This document shows, in pieces, positions 1 through 11,676 of a DNA stretch of 64,000 bases. Position 1 is the first letter of the stretch. Every line of letters starts with the position of its first letter. The notes beneath the pieces are model-generated. The model saw only the letters and a program-made list of their open reading frames with translations, did no database searches and was not told the origin of the DNA. The position numbers and the translations under genes were made by a program. Origin of the DNA: Cerrena zonata (lineage: Eukaryota; Basidiomycota; Agaricomycetes; Polyporales; Cerrenaceae); the NCBI GenBank assembly GCA_038087015.1, contig JASBNA010000035.1, positions 248,001 to 312,000 on the forward strand, read 5' to 3'.

Positions 1-558
1 GTATCCTGGATAAGTTGGTAGCGATGGATTCTGCCTTGTTTGTCAGTGGGGCGAAACGGTGTGGTAGAGTCAGGTAAGCAAATTTGACTTCACAGCCAAG
101 GCTTTTGATTCGCTAACCTTACCAAGCAGTTCCTTCACAAAACAAATAACAGACTATAGGGCAAAGCAGAAGGAAGCAAACGTACCAAGAAATATTGTAG
201 ACATCTTCGGGTAGTAGAGCGGGTACTCACGCGCAACGTAATCTCTCGAGTTTTTTGAGTTTTGTAGTAATGCAGCATAGCATAAAGCAAACGAGATGTG
301 GAGAAAGAAAGCGAGGGAATGCTCATACTACAATTTTGCAACGACACACAACAAGGAGGTGAGGAGGAGGGCAGAAGTCGTAACCATAAGTTGATCGTCA
401 TGTACCATGTACCATAATGAAGTTGTGCATCGCCCGATCCTGTCAACCGAGACGAAGGGATTTCGCCTAAACTCTGCAGCCCCTCACATCCAAGCCAGGA
501 GTCCGGGAGAAACACCAAACCAGCACCGAAAAGAGTAGGGGTGAAGGAAGTGGCGAGT
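1..558. other. 3' flank of RPS10, no gene seen
   Basis: This stretch lies downstream of the RPS10 stop codon. A long minus-strand open frame crosses it, but that frame is only read-through of RPS10 intron 2 and is not itself a gene. It probably contains the RPS10 3' UTR. I see no other gene, RNA or repeat. Confidence 0.5.
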
Positions 559-1123
559 TTACTCTCTGGGAGCTCCCCGACCGACACCGGCGAATTGTGG
601 TCTGTATTCTCCGGGGGCGGACTCCTTCTTCCTGTACTCATCACGGTCACCACGGGGAGCGCGGTACGCACCAGCACCACCCTCACCAGAGCCACGGGCG
701 TTCGCGGGGCGAGGAGGACGTGCGGCCTTTTTGTGTGTAGCGGGGACGATTTCGGCGGGGAGGTGGAGCCTAGGAAATTCGTATAAATTAGCATTCCGTC
801 TAAAGCAAAGTTATAAGCAAAAACGCACCATTCACGCAGGTACTCGACACCCTCGGGGGTCAAGACGTAGTAATACCACTGCCACGAGAACTGGGTCTTA
901 ACGAGACCCTTTGAGGTCAGGCTCTGCATAGCCTTGATGACCTCGAGGTTGGGGACATCGAGCTCCTCGTGCTTCGGCGCATTGTAGTCCTTCTTGGCGA
1001 CCAAGACACCCTCTATAGATCCCAAAACACTGTCAGCATAGTTCTGCCTTCCTGCAAACGGGGTAACACACCCTTGAAGAGGTTCTCGTAGATGACGCGC
1101 CTGTTCTGCTTGGAAATGATCAT
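559..1123 (-). CDS. RPS10: 40S ribosomal protein S10
   Basis: Small-subunit ribosomal protein eS10, cytosolic translation. Three exons on the minus strand: 1072-1123, 829-1012 and 559-769, giving 148 residues. The start reads [20 protein letters not shown] across the first junction (phase 1), the classic eS10 N-terminus. Exon 2 carries the winged-helix S10/plectin core, including [20 protein letters not shown] and [20 protein letters not shown]. Exon 3 begins [13 protein letters not shown] and runs into the Gly/Arg/Pro-rich tail usual for the family. Length and domain order are normal. The ATG at 1121-1123 is the only start giving the conserved N-terminus. Introns are short (59 nt each). Confidence 0.95.
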
Positions 1124-2001
1124 GCTGGGCGAATGTGGTTCTTTAGGCGGGATAAGCTACAAATCCCAAAGCCGTGAGTATACTTGATGTAACAACCAAA
1201 GTTTCTTGGTACGCACTGCGAAGTATTTACTCGCACTATTTCCGGCTTCTGCAGGAAATAAGATACCAGTTAGCTCCTTCGTCCTCTGAAGACCGATCGA
1301 TGCATATGCATCAACAACATCCGTCCAGTACTCCGTCCATCCATCCCTTCATCCCGCATAGTTTCGCACCAAAATGACATTCCTGGAGTCCTAGAGAGAC
1401 ATAGAATCGATATGGAACACTCACGTAGTGTGTAGTGGCAGCGAGGGGCCTTCGAATGAGTCTTGAATTCGAGCTTGAACGTCGAGCGCTGCCTCTTCGA
1501 TTCTCTGTCCACCGTCGGGTGGGAGGACCCGGGCTACCGCTCCGCCTGTCCGGGGTCCTCGCAATGTGACCGTTCGTGACAGTCTCATTGGTCGTGATGG
1601 CCTGTGACAATGTTCTATCTACCCGCAATTTTGATTGGATCAGAATATACCAAAACACACTGCGTCGTCGAGATGTTGACTTCCTGCTTTTGACAATACA
1701 CTAACCATCTCTTCAATTACAGGTCTTGCTATTACTGCTCATGTGCTCTTTTCTCGACAGCTGTCCGCTTCCGTGTACGGCTTAATTGGTCAATGTATGT
1801 GTATCTTATCACCTCCACGGATGACGGCATAGACGGCTTGCCGTTCACACTTCCACGGAACTGGAGCTCGAGAGCTAACAGCGAGTCATGGGTGAGCATT
1901 TTACAGAGAAGAGTGAATTTCTAGACTTGGTCTATAGTCTGTCTATATAAAGACCAAGTCACTGTTTACGTCGTTTACTTATCTCTGAGGTTTTATTCAC
2001 C
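1124..2001. other. Intergenic region between RPS10 and the first DUF3445 gene
   Basis: Divergent promoter region: RPS10 is transcribed leftward and the DUF3445 gene rightward. Short open frames here show no family resemblance or plausible exon structure. The right-hand 200 bases contain the promoter block described separately. Confidence 0.5.
1801..1951 (+). promoter_or_regulatory. Promoter block with TATA box, first DUF3445 gene
   Basis: TATATAAA lies at 1944-1951, 51-58 bases before the ATG at 2002. The upstream 120 bases are recognisably repeated before the second DUF3445 gene: GTATCTTATC, GATGACGGCA, then CCACGGAACTGGAGCTCGA, GAGTCATGGGT and ACAGAGAAGAG occur in the same order and spacing. 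The conservation between copies suggests both genes kept the same core promoter after duplication. Confidence 0.6.
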
Positions 2002-3814
2002 ATGTCTATCCCTCAATTCCTGCCCTCTAGTCAATATTGGCTAGGTGCCCTCTTTGCCCTTGGTGCGGTCCTCGTATATAGGAGAATCGTCTCTAGTCGA
2101 TCTTCCAGAACCAAAGTTGAGAGTGCAAATAGTGTACCGAGCTCACCAATTGATCAGAAATATGAACGACCTTTTGGAGGTACGTGTATCGTCTAGATAA
2201 ACTATCGTTGGGAGTCGCATCCTCTTTCCTAGCATGGGTCCCTAAGCCATTCGACTATCCGACTATTACCCCTTGCTCCGGCGATCCCCTCGCTCTCAAA
2301 CCCATTCCATATCGACCCTTCCGATGGGGAGATTATCAGTAAGCTTCTTCTCATCCACTATCACCAGCCTCTCACGTTGATCCTTTTCTGCTTCTTCCAG
2401 TGTGACAATGGGTATTCGTTCCATGCCATGGGATGATTGGATTGAGGTAAAGCAAACCCTTCCCGATAACATGATCAGAACCCCAAACCACGAGGCTAAC
2501 TCACTAACCCCGCATAGCTTGACTCAGAATTCATGCATTTCGCCAAAATCAGGGAAAGTCGTATGAATGCACGAGGTGACCGAGTGCTACGTAGTCTACC
2601 TGCTAGACCAGGCGTTGAGTCCGGTGCACCTGCAGGTTCGCTCTGATTCCTTTCAGCATCGATGACATCTAACATATATTTAACACCCAGCGGCTGAGTT
2701 ACTCCATGAACTCGCGGAATACTTACACAGACGATATCCATCCGTATATACCGTTACGAGGCATTCTGCGAAGAACTCGACCTATGGATGGTATGGCGAA
2801 GGCGATATCAAGACGATTACAGTTGGCCCTCTGAACAGGTCATTCAATCTCGATGAGGGAGAACCATTGAAGATTGCAACCATGCTGTAAGCAAATTTCC
2901 CATCTTATCTGTACCGTTTCTCTCAGTTCGCTCTGGACGTCGTGAAGAATCCAAGAAGACCTTGCAATCATGATTGAGGGTAAATTTCCCACAATCGATT
3001 GTATCACAGTGTACTCAATACGTGACAGGCGAGGATGGTCGATATTATTTCCAAGCAGGCACTGTCTGTAATGCTGGTAAGTACCTCTTCCTCGAAGAGT
3101 CTACGTTTCTTATGACCTATTAGGTACTTGGCGTCTTGAGGACAAAATCGGTATGCCGCTTGAAGAAATCCACATTAGTGGTGACGTCCCTCGCTTCAAG
3201 AGCAAACTGGAACTCAGCATGAGTCGGTTCTTCCGCCGAATGCCTCTCGACAAACCTGTCATCCGGAACAACTACACATTCCAAGTCGTCCGTTCTTCCT
3301 CAACTTTTGATCCAAGTGAGCTCGGCTGGGCAACCTCAATGAAGGGGGACGAGAACCTCATCGAATCCGATGGCAAACGCTGGCTGAGAGACATCGACGG
3401 TTCTCTTACAGAAGTCACGAATTTGAATGATAGTCCTGAGCCGAAGGAAGTCGATCCTTCGATGGTCTGGATGAGAACTGAACGCCAAACCTTGAGAAGA
3501 CTTCCGAGGACGGGTGCGATTGTGTTTACGATTCGTGTGTATCAGACTCCCGTCGTAGAGTTGGTAAAAGAGCCTGGGGTTCCTGGACGGATGGCTAGTG
3601 CGATTAGAAGCTGGCCTGAGGATGTTGCTGCGTAGGTCTTTTCCAGACCGTCGGGTGTCCAATTGTGCACATTTATTGATGTGTATGTGTGCTGTTTAGA
3701 TATAAGGCCAAGAGTGCCTACGAAGGGATTGTGGGCTACTTAGATGAGTGCCATGCGAAGCAAGTTGCTGAGGGGTTGAATATTGAAGAAGTCACTAAGC
3801 CTTTCCCGTTGTAG
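2002..3814 (+). CDS. DUF3445 / heme-dependent oxidative N-demethylase-like protein, copy A
   Basis: Nine exons: 2002-2179, 2233-2338, 2401-2446, 2518-2635, 2691-2886, 2948-2979, 3029-3076, 3124-3631, 3700-3814; 448 residues in one frame. Residues about 12-30 form a hydrophobic segment (YWLGALFALGAVLVY), a likely N-terminal membrane anchor followed by basic residues. The body matches the fungal DUF3445 family, whose best-known members are heme-dependent oxidative N-demethylases: motifs KPIPYRPFRWG, EDLAIMIEGEDGRYYFQAGT, GTWRLEDKIG and the C-terminal RTERQTLRRLPRTGAIVFTI. Substrate cannot be told from sequence. It has an intron after VESGAPA that copy B lacks, and lacks an intron that copy B has. 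Confidence 0.85.
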
Positions 3815-4588
3815 TCTAATCTTCTATCTGTTTGCTTGGAGTGGTTGGAGGAAATATGTTTTCGATTATATTGTAGAATAGAGTTCGCGAGTATCTTTGG
3901 GGATAGTTTATGTGCCACTTTCAGCCGCAACATCACATAGCCAAGAAATGCCAGTGACAGGTTTATACCGCTGTTTGCGTAATATAATGCCATCCCCGTC
4001 ATCATGGGTGAATTAGGCGCCTCCAGAATTCCCAAACAGGGTGCATGCCTTCCTTTTCTGGAAGCGAGTAAGTTTTTACCCGAGTCTCCATCACACGCCG
4101 TGCCCATAAACCGACTTCAAGTTATCAAATCGTCAAAACATCATCTATTCAGAACTGTAAACCTATTTCGTACCAATGTGTCTGTGTGTTTTTTCACCTT
4201 TCATTGTCAGTGTCGGCTCTTATGACGATATACCAGTACAACGTATTGGCGTTCTGTAATCACTACAACCGATGTCCAATTTCTGTCAAAGTCTCGACTT
4301 GTATTAGTAATACACGTCGAGAATTCAACCTTCCAAATGGTCCCAAGACCTGCTACTAATACCACCAATAACCTCCTCCTTGTCTCCTCGCACGTAATTG
4401 ACTAGCCTATGCGTATCTTATCATTCTACGGGTGACGGCACCAGTCCACCTGCATTTCCACGAAACTGGAGCTCGATACGGAGTCATGGGTCAGCCTTTG
4501 ACAGAGAAGAGCAGGGTTCCGAACTATGCCGTCTATATAAAGACTGAATCGCTGTTCACTCTATCTTCCTATCTCTGGAGGTTTTATC
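3815..4588. other. Spacer between the tandem DUF3445 genes
   Basis: Holds the 3' flank of copy A and the promoter of copy B. Small open frames on both strands here have no family signal. Nothing else is supported. Confidence 0.5.
4412..4541 (+). promoter_or_regulatory. Promoter block with TATA box, second DUF3445 gene
   Basis: TATATAAA at 4534-4541, 48-55 bases before the ATG at 4589. The block from 4412 repeats the elements found before copy A in the same order: GTATCTTATC, GTGACGGCA, CCACGAAACTGGAGCTCGA, GGAGTCATGGGT and ACAGAGAAGAG. Similarity through the TATA box (TCTATATAAAGAC) supports duplication of gene plus promoter. Confidence 0.6.
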
Positions 4589-6386
4589 ATGGCTATCGCT
4601 CAATTCTTACCCTCGAGTCGGTCAGACCAATACCTCTTGGGTGCCATCCTTGCTATTGTTGCGGTTTTTGTCTACAAGACTATATTGAGTCGTTCTCCCC
4701 GAGCTAAGGCGGAGAGCGCAAACAGCGTACCGAGCTCACCGACCGAACAGAAGTCTGAAAGGCCTTCTGGAGGTATGTTTACTTCTTCAATATTACCGTT
4801 CGGGTAAATAAACCCCTCGTCAGCATGGGTGCCCCAACAGTATGACTATCCAACTATCACTCCCTCTCCCGATCCTCTAAGTCTCAAACCCATTCCCTAT
4901 CGTCCATTTCGATGGGGAGCCTTTCAGTATGTTTCTTCCCATCTGTTCTCATCACGCTCTCACGTTGACCCTCCAATGCTTCTTCTAGTGTGGTAATGGA
5001 TCTTCGATCCATGCCATCGGACGAATGGATAGAGGTGAAGAAAAATATGACCATGACCTGCAATACCAGACTTAACTATTCTCATGCAGATCGACTCCCA
5101 ATTCACCCACTTCGCCAAGATCAGAGAGACTCGCATGGATGCACGAGGCGATCGTGTAATACGCACTTTGCCTGCAAGTGCAGGTGTCGGATCTGGCACA
5201 TCTGCAGCTGTCGAGTTGCTCTATGAACTCGCGGAATATTTGCATAGACGATATCCTACAATGTATAGTGTAACAAGACACTCTACAGAGAAGTCGACGT
5301 ATGGATGGTATGGTGAAGGTGATATCGAGACAATCACAGTCGCTCCATTGAATAGGACATTCACTCTTGGGGAGGGAGATCCGTTGAGAATCGTTACTAT
5401 GCTGTAAGCATTTGTCCTCGTCTGATCTAAATGCTTCCGGCTGAGTCCGTTTCGAACGTGCAGAATTCAAGAAGACCTTGCTATTATGATCGAAGGTAAA
5501 CACTTTAACAATATTGTCTAGTTTCCTACTCAACACATTACAGGCGAGGACGGCCGATATTATTTCCAAGCGGGCACGGTTTGTAACGCAGGTATATATT
5601 TTCCTCATTCTTACTCTCCGCGTCTGATAAGTTTCCCAGGTACTTGGCGTCTCGAAGACAAAATTGGTATGCCACTCGAAGACATCCACACAAGTGGTGG
5701 CGTCCCTCGCTGTGAGTACCTACTCCCGTCATTCTTCTCGTAATTCTGATCTTGTTGGTTCTAGACAAGAGCAATCTCGAAATCAGCATGACTCGATATT
5801 TCCGTCGAATGAATATTGACAAACCCACCACGCGAAACAATTACTCTTTTCAAGTTGTACGCCCCTCAACCAACCCGTTCCCAGATCTCGACCCAAGCGA
5901 ACTTGGTTGGGCGGCCTCCATGAAAGGAGACGAAGACCTCATTGAACATGAAGGCAGACGCTGGCTTACAGACACGGACAGTTCCCTTCCAGAAATCTCA
6001 AATGATAATGCCGAACTAACAGAAGTGGAGCCATCGATGATTTGGCTACGATCTGAGCGTGAAACATTAAGAAGGCTCCCGAGGACTGGTGCAATCATAT
6101 TCACGATCAGAGTATATCAAACCCCACTCGTGGAATTGGTCAAGGAGCCCGGCGTCCCAGGGCGGATAGCTAGTGCTATCAGGAGTTGGCCTGAGGATGT
6201 TGCAATGTAAGTTTAGTTGCGAGTTTTGAGTGTGCATTACAGTACTGACAGGTGGTGTTGGTGCTGATTAGATATAGGGCCAAAAATGCATTTGAAGGTA
6301 TTTTGGATTATTTGGATGAGTGTCATGCAAAGCAAATTGCGGAGGGACTAAATGTCGAGGAAGTTTCTAAGCCTTTCCCATACTAA
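4589..6386 (+). CDS. DUF3445 / heme-dependent oxidative N-demethylase-like protein, copy B
   Basis: Tandem paralogue of copy A, same strand, about 450 residues, ending TAA at 6384-6386. The N-terminus has the same anchor layout (QYLLGAILAIVAVFVY) followed by a basic stretch. Exons run through KPIPYRPFRWG, FTHFAKIRETRMDARGDRV, EDLAIMIEGEDGRYYFQAGT, GTWRLEDKIGMPLEDIHTSG and RSERETLRRLPRTGAIIFTI. The last exon after the intron at about 6209 encodes YRAKNAFEGILDYLDECHAK. An intron splits VPR|YKSNLEIS at about 5711-5763; copy A reads straight through there. Conversely the intron of copy A before AELLHEL is absent. No frame break was found, so both copies look functional. Confidence 0.85.
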
Positions 6387-6735
6387 TCTCATTATTCTCA
6401 TTCGCTAGGGTAGTAATATCATTCCAAATTGATTCATGTGCATGAAACTGGTACTATTATACAACAAACGTCAGACCAAAAACAATGAGATCGCCAGAGC
6501 AAAAGAAACAGAAGTGGTAAGTACAAGAGCAAGTGTCGTCGCCGAAAAGTATATCTCTTTCCAAGTGTCAAGAGTAAGATTCCTATAAGCACAAACATAC
6601 AAGAAAAATGCGATTTATACAATCCGTTAGTGAAGGATAAATGTGTTGGTTCAACAGCAGCACGTCAAGAAAACAAGATGGAAACCCTCTAACCACAATT
6701 ACAATATGATACACATGAAATTTACCGTTATTTGA
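6387..6735. other. Convergent 3' flanks, no gene seen
   Basis: Lies between the converging ends of DUF3445 copy B and the minus-strand membrane protein. It presumably carries both 3' UTRs. Nothing else seen. Confidence 0.5.
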
Positions 6736-7692
6736 TTACTTCCCAGAGAGGTTATCCATCGCAATAGTCTCAGGCGGGCTTGGAGCCCGAGCGAACGACA
6801 TTCGAGAAGGCGAAATGGGACTAGTAGGTGCGCTCGACGTAGAGGCCCTCCTAGCATGTGTCTGGACCTCGACGCCTTTGATATCTTTAATTCCTGATCC
6901 ATATTTGATCGACTTTTCTTCTGCCAAAGTCGACAAATCATCATCATCTGACCCCATAGCGTCTTTCCGACTGGCAATAGTAACCCCGACCATGGTATCC
7001 ATCGTTTCAGTCTTCCTATGCTTTTTCAAATCATCGGCGGTAGGCAGAGCACCAATGTTAGATTCTCTAGAAGATAGCCCGTTCCATCTCCCCAAGTTTC
7101 CGAGGTCCCCATTGGCGCGTTTAGAACGTTGTTTGGAGGCGCGACGAAGGAGGAAGAGGAGGGCGATGACGGTTGCGAGGAGGGCGACACCACCAATGAC
7201 CGCACCTGCAATGGCTCCAGCGAGTCGATTGGAACTAGAAGATGAAGATGCAACCATCGTGGGTATGGAGCTAGGGGACGAGCTTTCCAAGCACGAAAAG
7301 TCTGTCCCATTATTCACACCAAACGGTAATGAGAAAGATGGGACGAGGAGATACGGCGACGTCGCTTTGATAACATAAGTCCCAGCAGGTACATTAACCT
7401 GGGACCACCAAAAGGTATTCGATGAGTTGGCTCCGGAGTCAGGAAGCCTTACGAGGAAGACTTGGATCGCGTCGACGCCTGATGGAAGGGGAGTAAGTTC
7501 AGTGGAGAGGTTGTTGGTAACGAATAGGGAAGCTTCTCCAATATTCCCAGAATCGGACCAGGTGAACTCTCCAGGCTCACATACTGTCATGTCCCCAATC
7601 GCCTTAAAGGAGATAAATGGTCGGACGACTAAGGGACTCCCGGTCGGATCGAGCGAAATACGGGTGCCTGGGAGGCTGTTCGTTGAAGTCAT
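6736..7692 (-). CDS. Single-pass membrane protein with Ser-rich stalk, unknown function
   Basis: One uninterrupted 318-residue frame. I do not recognise a named family. The N-terminal half is beta-type, glyco-protein-like sequence with NxS/T sites (NLST, NSSN, NNGT) and the pattern SFKAIGDMTVCEPGEFTWSD. A Ser-rich stalk precedes a clear transmembrane helix AGAVIGGVALLATVIALLFL followed by RRASKQRSKR, so the C-terminal half is predicted cytosolic and is basic, Ser-rich and disordered. The layout resembles fungal cell-surface sensor or Mid2-like proteins, but the cysteine pattern of that family is not evident. The chosen ATG at 7690-7692 has a good context (CCCACC); an in-frame TAA lies just upstream. 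No signal peptide is present from this start, so an upstream exon spliced at about 7679 is possible. Confidence 0.65.
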   Translation of the reverse strand: MTSTNSLPGTRISLDPTGSPLVVRPFISFKAIGDMTVCEPGEFTWSDSGNIGEASLFVTNNLSTELTPLPSGVDAIQVFLVRLPDSGANSSNTFWWSQVNVPAGTYVIKATSPYLLVPSFSLPFGVNNGTDFSCLESSSPSSIPTMVASSSSSSNRLAGAIAGAVIGGVALLATVIALLFLLRRASKQRSKRANGDLGNLGRWNGLSSRESNIGALPTADDLKKHRKTETMDTMVGVTIASRKDAMGSDDDDLSTLAEEKSIKYGSGIKDIKGVEVQTHARRASTSSAPTSPISPSRMSFARAPSPPETIAMDNLSGK

Positions 7693-9052
7693 GGTGGGCG
7701 GGGAAGTAATGAGCGACAATTAAGTCCTGCTACTATACGCAGGAGACCATGGCAGTCAGCAAATGAAGTGCTCTTGGAGAGTTTACAGACAACGTAGAGA
7801 CGATACGTAGGTGTATGCATTACACCCGACCCAATGCGGCGAGATACCCCAAACTCACCTTCAAGTACCACCTATCGAGATCTGACCCAATTTCTTGCGA
7901 TGAAGGCAGTAGATGTCGACAACAGTCTCCTCCACTTGCCTATGCCTATGTGAAGGTCAAGAGCAAGAGGCAGATAAGAGTTAACGAGGGGCGGCCATGA
8001 GAGTATTCACCTAGCGGCATGCCGATGTAACCCCGATATGATTCAAAGTTCCCAGACTTGTCCGCTCTTCTTTCTAACTATATCCATGACGTCTAGGACA
8101 TTGTCCTCGGTCAGAGCTTAGAAGGGTCAATAAATAAATCTTATGTTTCTTCGAGAAATAGAGAAACGGAGACGGTATATGTTCAAATTCCGTTTACTAG
8201 TACAGGTGCATGTAGTCTCTGGTAGAGAAAGTTCAATGAAACGCTTATACAAATGCTTGGCGGCTACGTCGAGGCTTCTCCGTCGGGTTGTTCTGTGAAG
8301 GGATTGGTTGTGCTGCAGATACGGTGTGGATGGGAAGCCTTAAAGTGCCCAATGCAAAATAGCTAACATTAAAACGTGAGCTTCAGAAACACGGATGTAC
8401 TCCCGAACGTTAATGCGAACCAAAACACAACGTTTGGAACAGGAAGCCAATTAAAGAATGCCTGCGCCCTATTCAAATAGTCTGGACTATTGAGGCTGGA
8501 CACTACATGAGTCGGGCGGTGAGGAGCCTTACAGCACACCGCATGTATGGACTCTCGCGAATCACGGTCATCTTAGGGTCCCCTCGTTTATGATAAGGCT
8601 ATACCAACGTTAACATTCTTCACCACCAAAGTGCTTCGCGTGCCTGCACGCCTTCCTTGCAGACTAGCATGCAGCGGCACTCGACGCGGTTCAACGACGC
8701 AAAATGATTTTAACGCCCATTTCTGAAGTCTCGAGGATAGAGCATGTAAAGCATGTACGCTATATCATGCTCTATCGGACTCCATCCCGTCGAACCTCGA
8801 CGAAAACAGGTGGTACGGCAGCTAGCCTTAACCCGCAACATGATCTTCGGAGCTGTGCCACTCACCTTGCACCTTTGTTGCTTTGTCTGCGAGGGAGTCA
8901 CGCTTTGGACAATAGGTCCAACTATAAGACTCCCGCCACTCGATAGTGTGGCCGAACAACCACCCACTTACACCTTTTCTTTTTCCTTCACCACTCGTGT
9001 GCCACACTTCATCACTGAACGTTGCACGTCACTTGATAGCGTTAATTTCAAA
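7693..9052. other. Divergent intergenic region, no confident gene
   Basis: Separates the minus-strand membrane protein from the plus-strand GTPase. The minus strand near 8000-8025 has an ATG, a GTGAAT donor and a pyrimidine-rich tract ending CACATAG, so a 5' exon of the membrane protein could lie here, but no joined frame is convincing. The ORFs at 8704-8967 on both strands look fortuitous. Confidence 0.4.
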
Positions 9053-10518
9053 ATGGCCGCGTCTCAAGACTCGCCCGTTACTATAGCGTACGTGACGGCC
9101 TAGTGAATATATTGCCCTTTGTTGACGATAACCACTGTACAGTGTTATGGGAGCCACCGGCGCCGGAAAATCGACTGTAAGTAGAGGTAGTCGGAAGATT
9201 CGCAGCGGTACTGACCAGGAACTAGTTTATTAATCTTGTTAGCGATTCCCAGCTTGGAGTCGGATTCGGTCTGGAATCCTGCACCTCTGATGTACAAATC
9301 TCCCTACCCTTCACGCTGGACGGAAGGATAGTAACTTTCATCGACACGCCCGGGTTCGATGACACGGTAAAGACCGAGGCAGAGATTCTCCGTCGCATCG
9401 CGGACTTCTTATCTGCAACGTACGTATATCTATACGACCCTCAAACACCATATACATATACTGACCTCGGGATGTGTAGGTACGAGAGTGGCCGAAAACT
9501 CAACGGAGTTATCTTCCTCCACAGGATTTCCGACTATCGTATGGGAGGCGTCGCGCGAAAGAACTTCCGTCTCTTCAAGAAGCTTTGCGGCGACGATGCT
9601 CTTAAGAGCGTCGTGATTGCAACCAACATGTGGGCGGACGTTACCCCTGAGGTCGGCGCGATACGAGAGAGCGAGTTGTCGACTAACGACCTCTTCTTCA
9701 AACCCGCTCTGGAGAAGGGTGCAAAGTTCGTTCGTCACGACAACACCCTGGAGTCGGCTCACAAGATTATTCGAGAGATCATGGGCTTCCCGCCTGCGGC
9801 GTTATCCATCCAAAAGGAGCTTGTCGATGAGCACAAGAGTATTGGCCAGACGGCTGCAGGTCAGGACCTGAAAGCCGAGCTTGAGGTGCAGATCAGGAAG
9901 CAGAAGGAGGAGATGGATGGCATCAAGGCGGAGATCCAGGGGATTATCGCCGAGAAAGACCAGAAGCACCAGGAAGAGCTCGATGACCTTAACATTTCTC
10001 TTTCCGCAGTTCGCAAACAACTGTCCGCCTTCGAAGCTGAGAGAAACAAGCTTCGAGAAGAGAACGAATCGTACAAGAGAGATAACGAGGAAAAGACAAA
10101 CAAGTTGTTAGCTGCTATGAAGGAGAGGGAGGACCAACTGCGAGCCCTGGAGGCTCACTCGGCGAAACAGATGGAGACAATACAGGCTCTGCAGGAAAGC
10201 TTGGTCTCTGTCGAGGATCAGCTGCGTTCCCAGGCTGAAGAAAAGGAGAAAGCGCACGCTAGCCTAAAGTCTCTTGCTGATGAACATCGGCAAGAAGTGA
10301 GCCGCATTCGAGAAGAATTCGAGCAGAAACTCGAGGCAGCGAGGCGGGAGAAGGAGCGGCAGGAGAAGGAGAGACAACAGCAAGCACAACAATGGGGTCC
10401 GAGACCGGTTTTGGCGCAATGGGCTAGTGCGCAACTTCAGACACCTCCTCCGCCGAGGGGCAGGATGCCACTCACGCAGCTGGTTGCGCTAGCGGTAAAC
10501 CACTTCCTACGAGTGTAG
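9053..10518 (+). CDS. AIG1-type P-loop GTPase with C-terminal coiled coil
   Basis: Four exons: 9053-9087, 9143-9176, 9226-9419, 9480-10518; 433 residues. The G1/Walker A motif VMGATGAGKST is assembled across exon 2, followed by FINLVSDSQLGVG (exon 3) and the G3 motif FIDTPGFDDT. The G4 position reads ATNMWADV in place of NKxD, a variant common in fungal AIG1-like proteins. The second half, from about residue 220, is a long Glu/Lys/Gln-rich coiled coil (for example KQKEEMDGIKAEIQG) ending in a short Gln/Pro-rich tail. This G-domain plus coiled-coil plan is widespread and expanded in mushroom genomes. Biochemical role is unknown; membrane or self-assembly scaffolding is inference from GIMAP relatives. 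Confidence 0.85.
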
Positions 10519-11676
10519 ACATGTACGCTGTCACATATGACGTTTGCCTGTATTTATTCTATATGTATCAGAGCGACGATAGTTGGTGCCCATGTAACAA
10601 GACGTATTTTGAGTTCCTAGCTGTTGAACGTAGCTTGAAAAGAAACCCTATAGAAATGGTGTGAGCGAGTGACGTAGCAGTAGGAACATGCACCCCAAAG
10701 CGTCAAACTCAAAGTTGGAGATGGCAAACGCTTCCCTGCAGTACTTAGTTCCTCGCAGATTTGCTCCTTGCCTTTCATCTCTTAGGGCCGCTCATCGTAA
10801 CTTGATAATCCACGAACGGTGCATGAACAAGTGTGGCGTATTGATATTTCGTGTGTGTGAAATCCATGTAACAAGTTATGGCAATCGGTAAGTCTCCTAG
10901 CAGTATTGCTCAACTCTCGGCTAGGCTGAGGTACTCACTAGACTTGAACTTTGTATCCCTACAGCCTTTCTATTTGCATAGGGCATTGGATAGCTCTAAT
11001 CAGCGCGGAGGATAATAGATCACATCCTCTAGTCATGACGTTATGAGTTCCGGCCGGTGAACCAGAACATTTCGTCAAGCCACCGTACGATATTTCGGCT
11101 CAGCGCTGTCTCGTGCAAATGATGACATGCTACCCGTTAATGCGGGCTACGTTAACATTACACCTGCAGTGAGTTCATCGTGCCACATTGTCATCACAAT
11201 ATCCTACGAATGTAAGTCCCATTGCGTCTCGCTGCGAGATCCGAAAGCAAATTCTAGATCTCTCAGGCCCAAGGAGCGATTTCTTCGACCCATGATGCAC
11301 TGCGCTACGATGTTCATGGTTAGTGATCGTAGCCCTGACCAGCACCGATACTGCACCGATCTACAGCGAATATGTTCAGTCACAACTGACGACATTTCCA
11401 GCGGGAATCATCGGAAATATGGCGGGAAAAATCGGGTAGATTCATGGTTTGTCCGGAAATGGCAAATTTGTCAGCCGGTCCGTCTGACTGATAAGATTGC
11501 GATGTCCAAGAGCATTTTGCGAAATCTCGGAGTCGCAGAATATCTTGCCCGTCTCCTGTTGCTTGACTCCCACTTCTTCATTTCATTGTCCGGAGCTCAC
11601 TCGATTTCCAAAGCTTGATACCTCACATTTACGTTTCAAGACCGCTTTGGTCATCCCGCCTACTTCTCGTTTCACC
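10519..11676. other. Intergenic region, no gene seen
   Basis: Contains the 3' flank of the GTPase and the promoter of the IDO gene. A 163-codon plus-strand frame at 11127-11618 lacks family signal and exon-like neighbours and I treat it as chance. Nothing else supported. Confidence 0.45.

Noticed and set aside
135..1025. A 296-codon minus-strand frame
   Set aside because: Only the first part is RPS10 exon 2; the rest is read-through of introns and other frames, and its start is a TTG in an intron.
5072..5689. A 205-codon minus-strand frame
   Set aside because: Antisense to DUF3445 copy B exons, with no family signal.
11127..11618. 163-codon plus-strand frame
   Set aside because: No recognisable domain, runs into the IDO leader, no supporting splice pattern.
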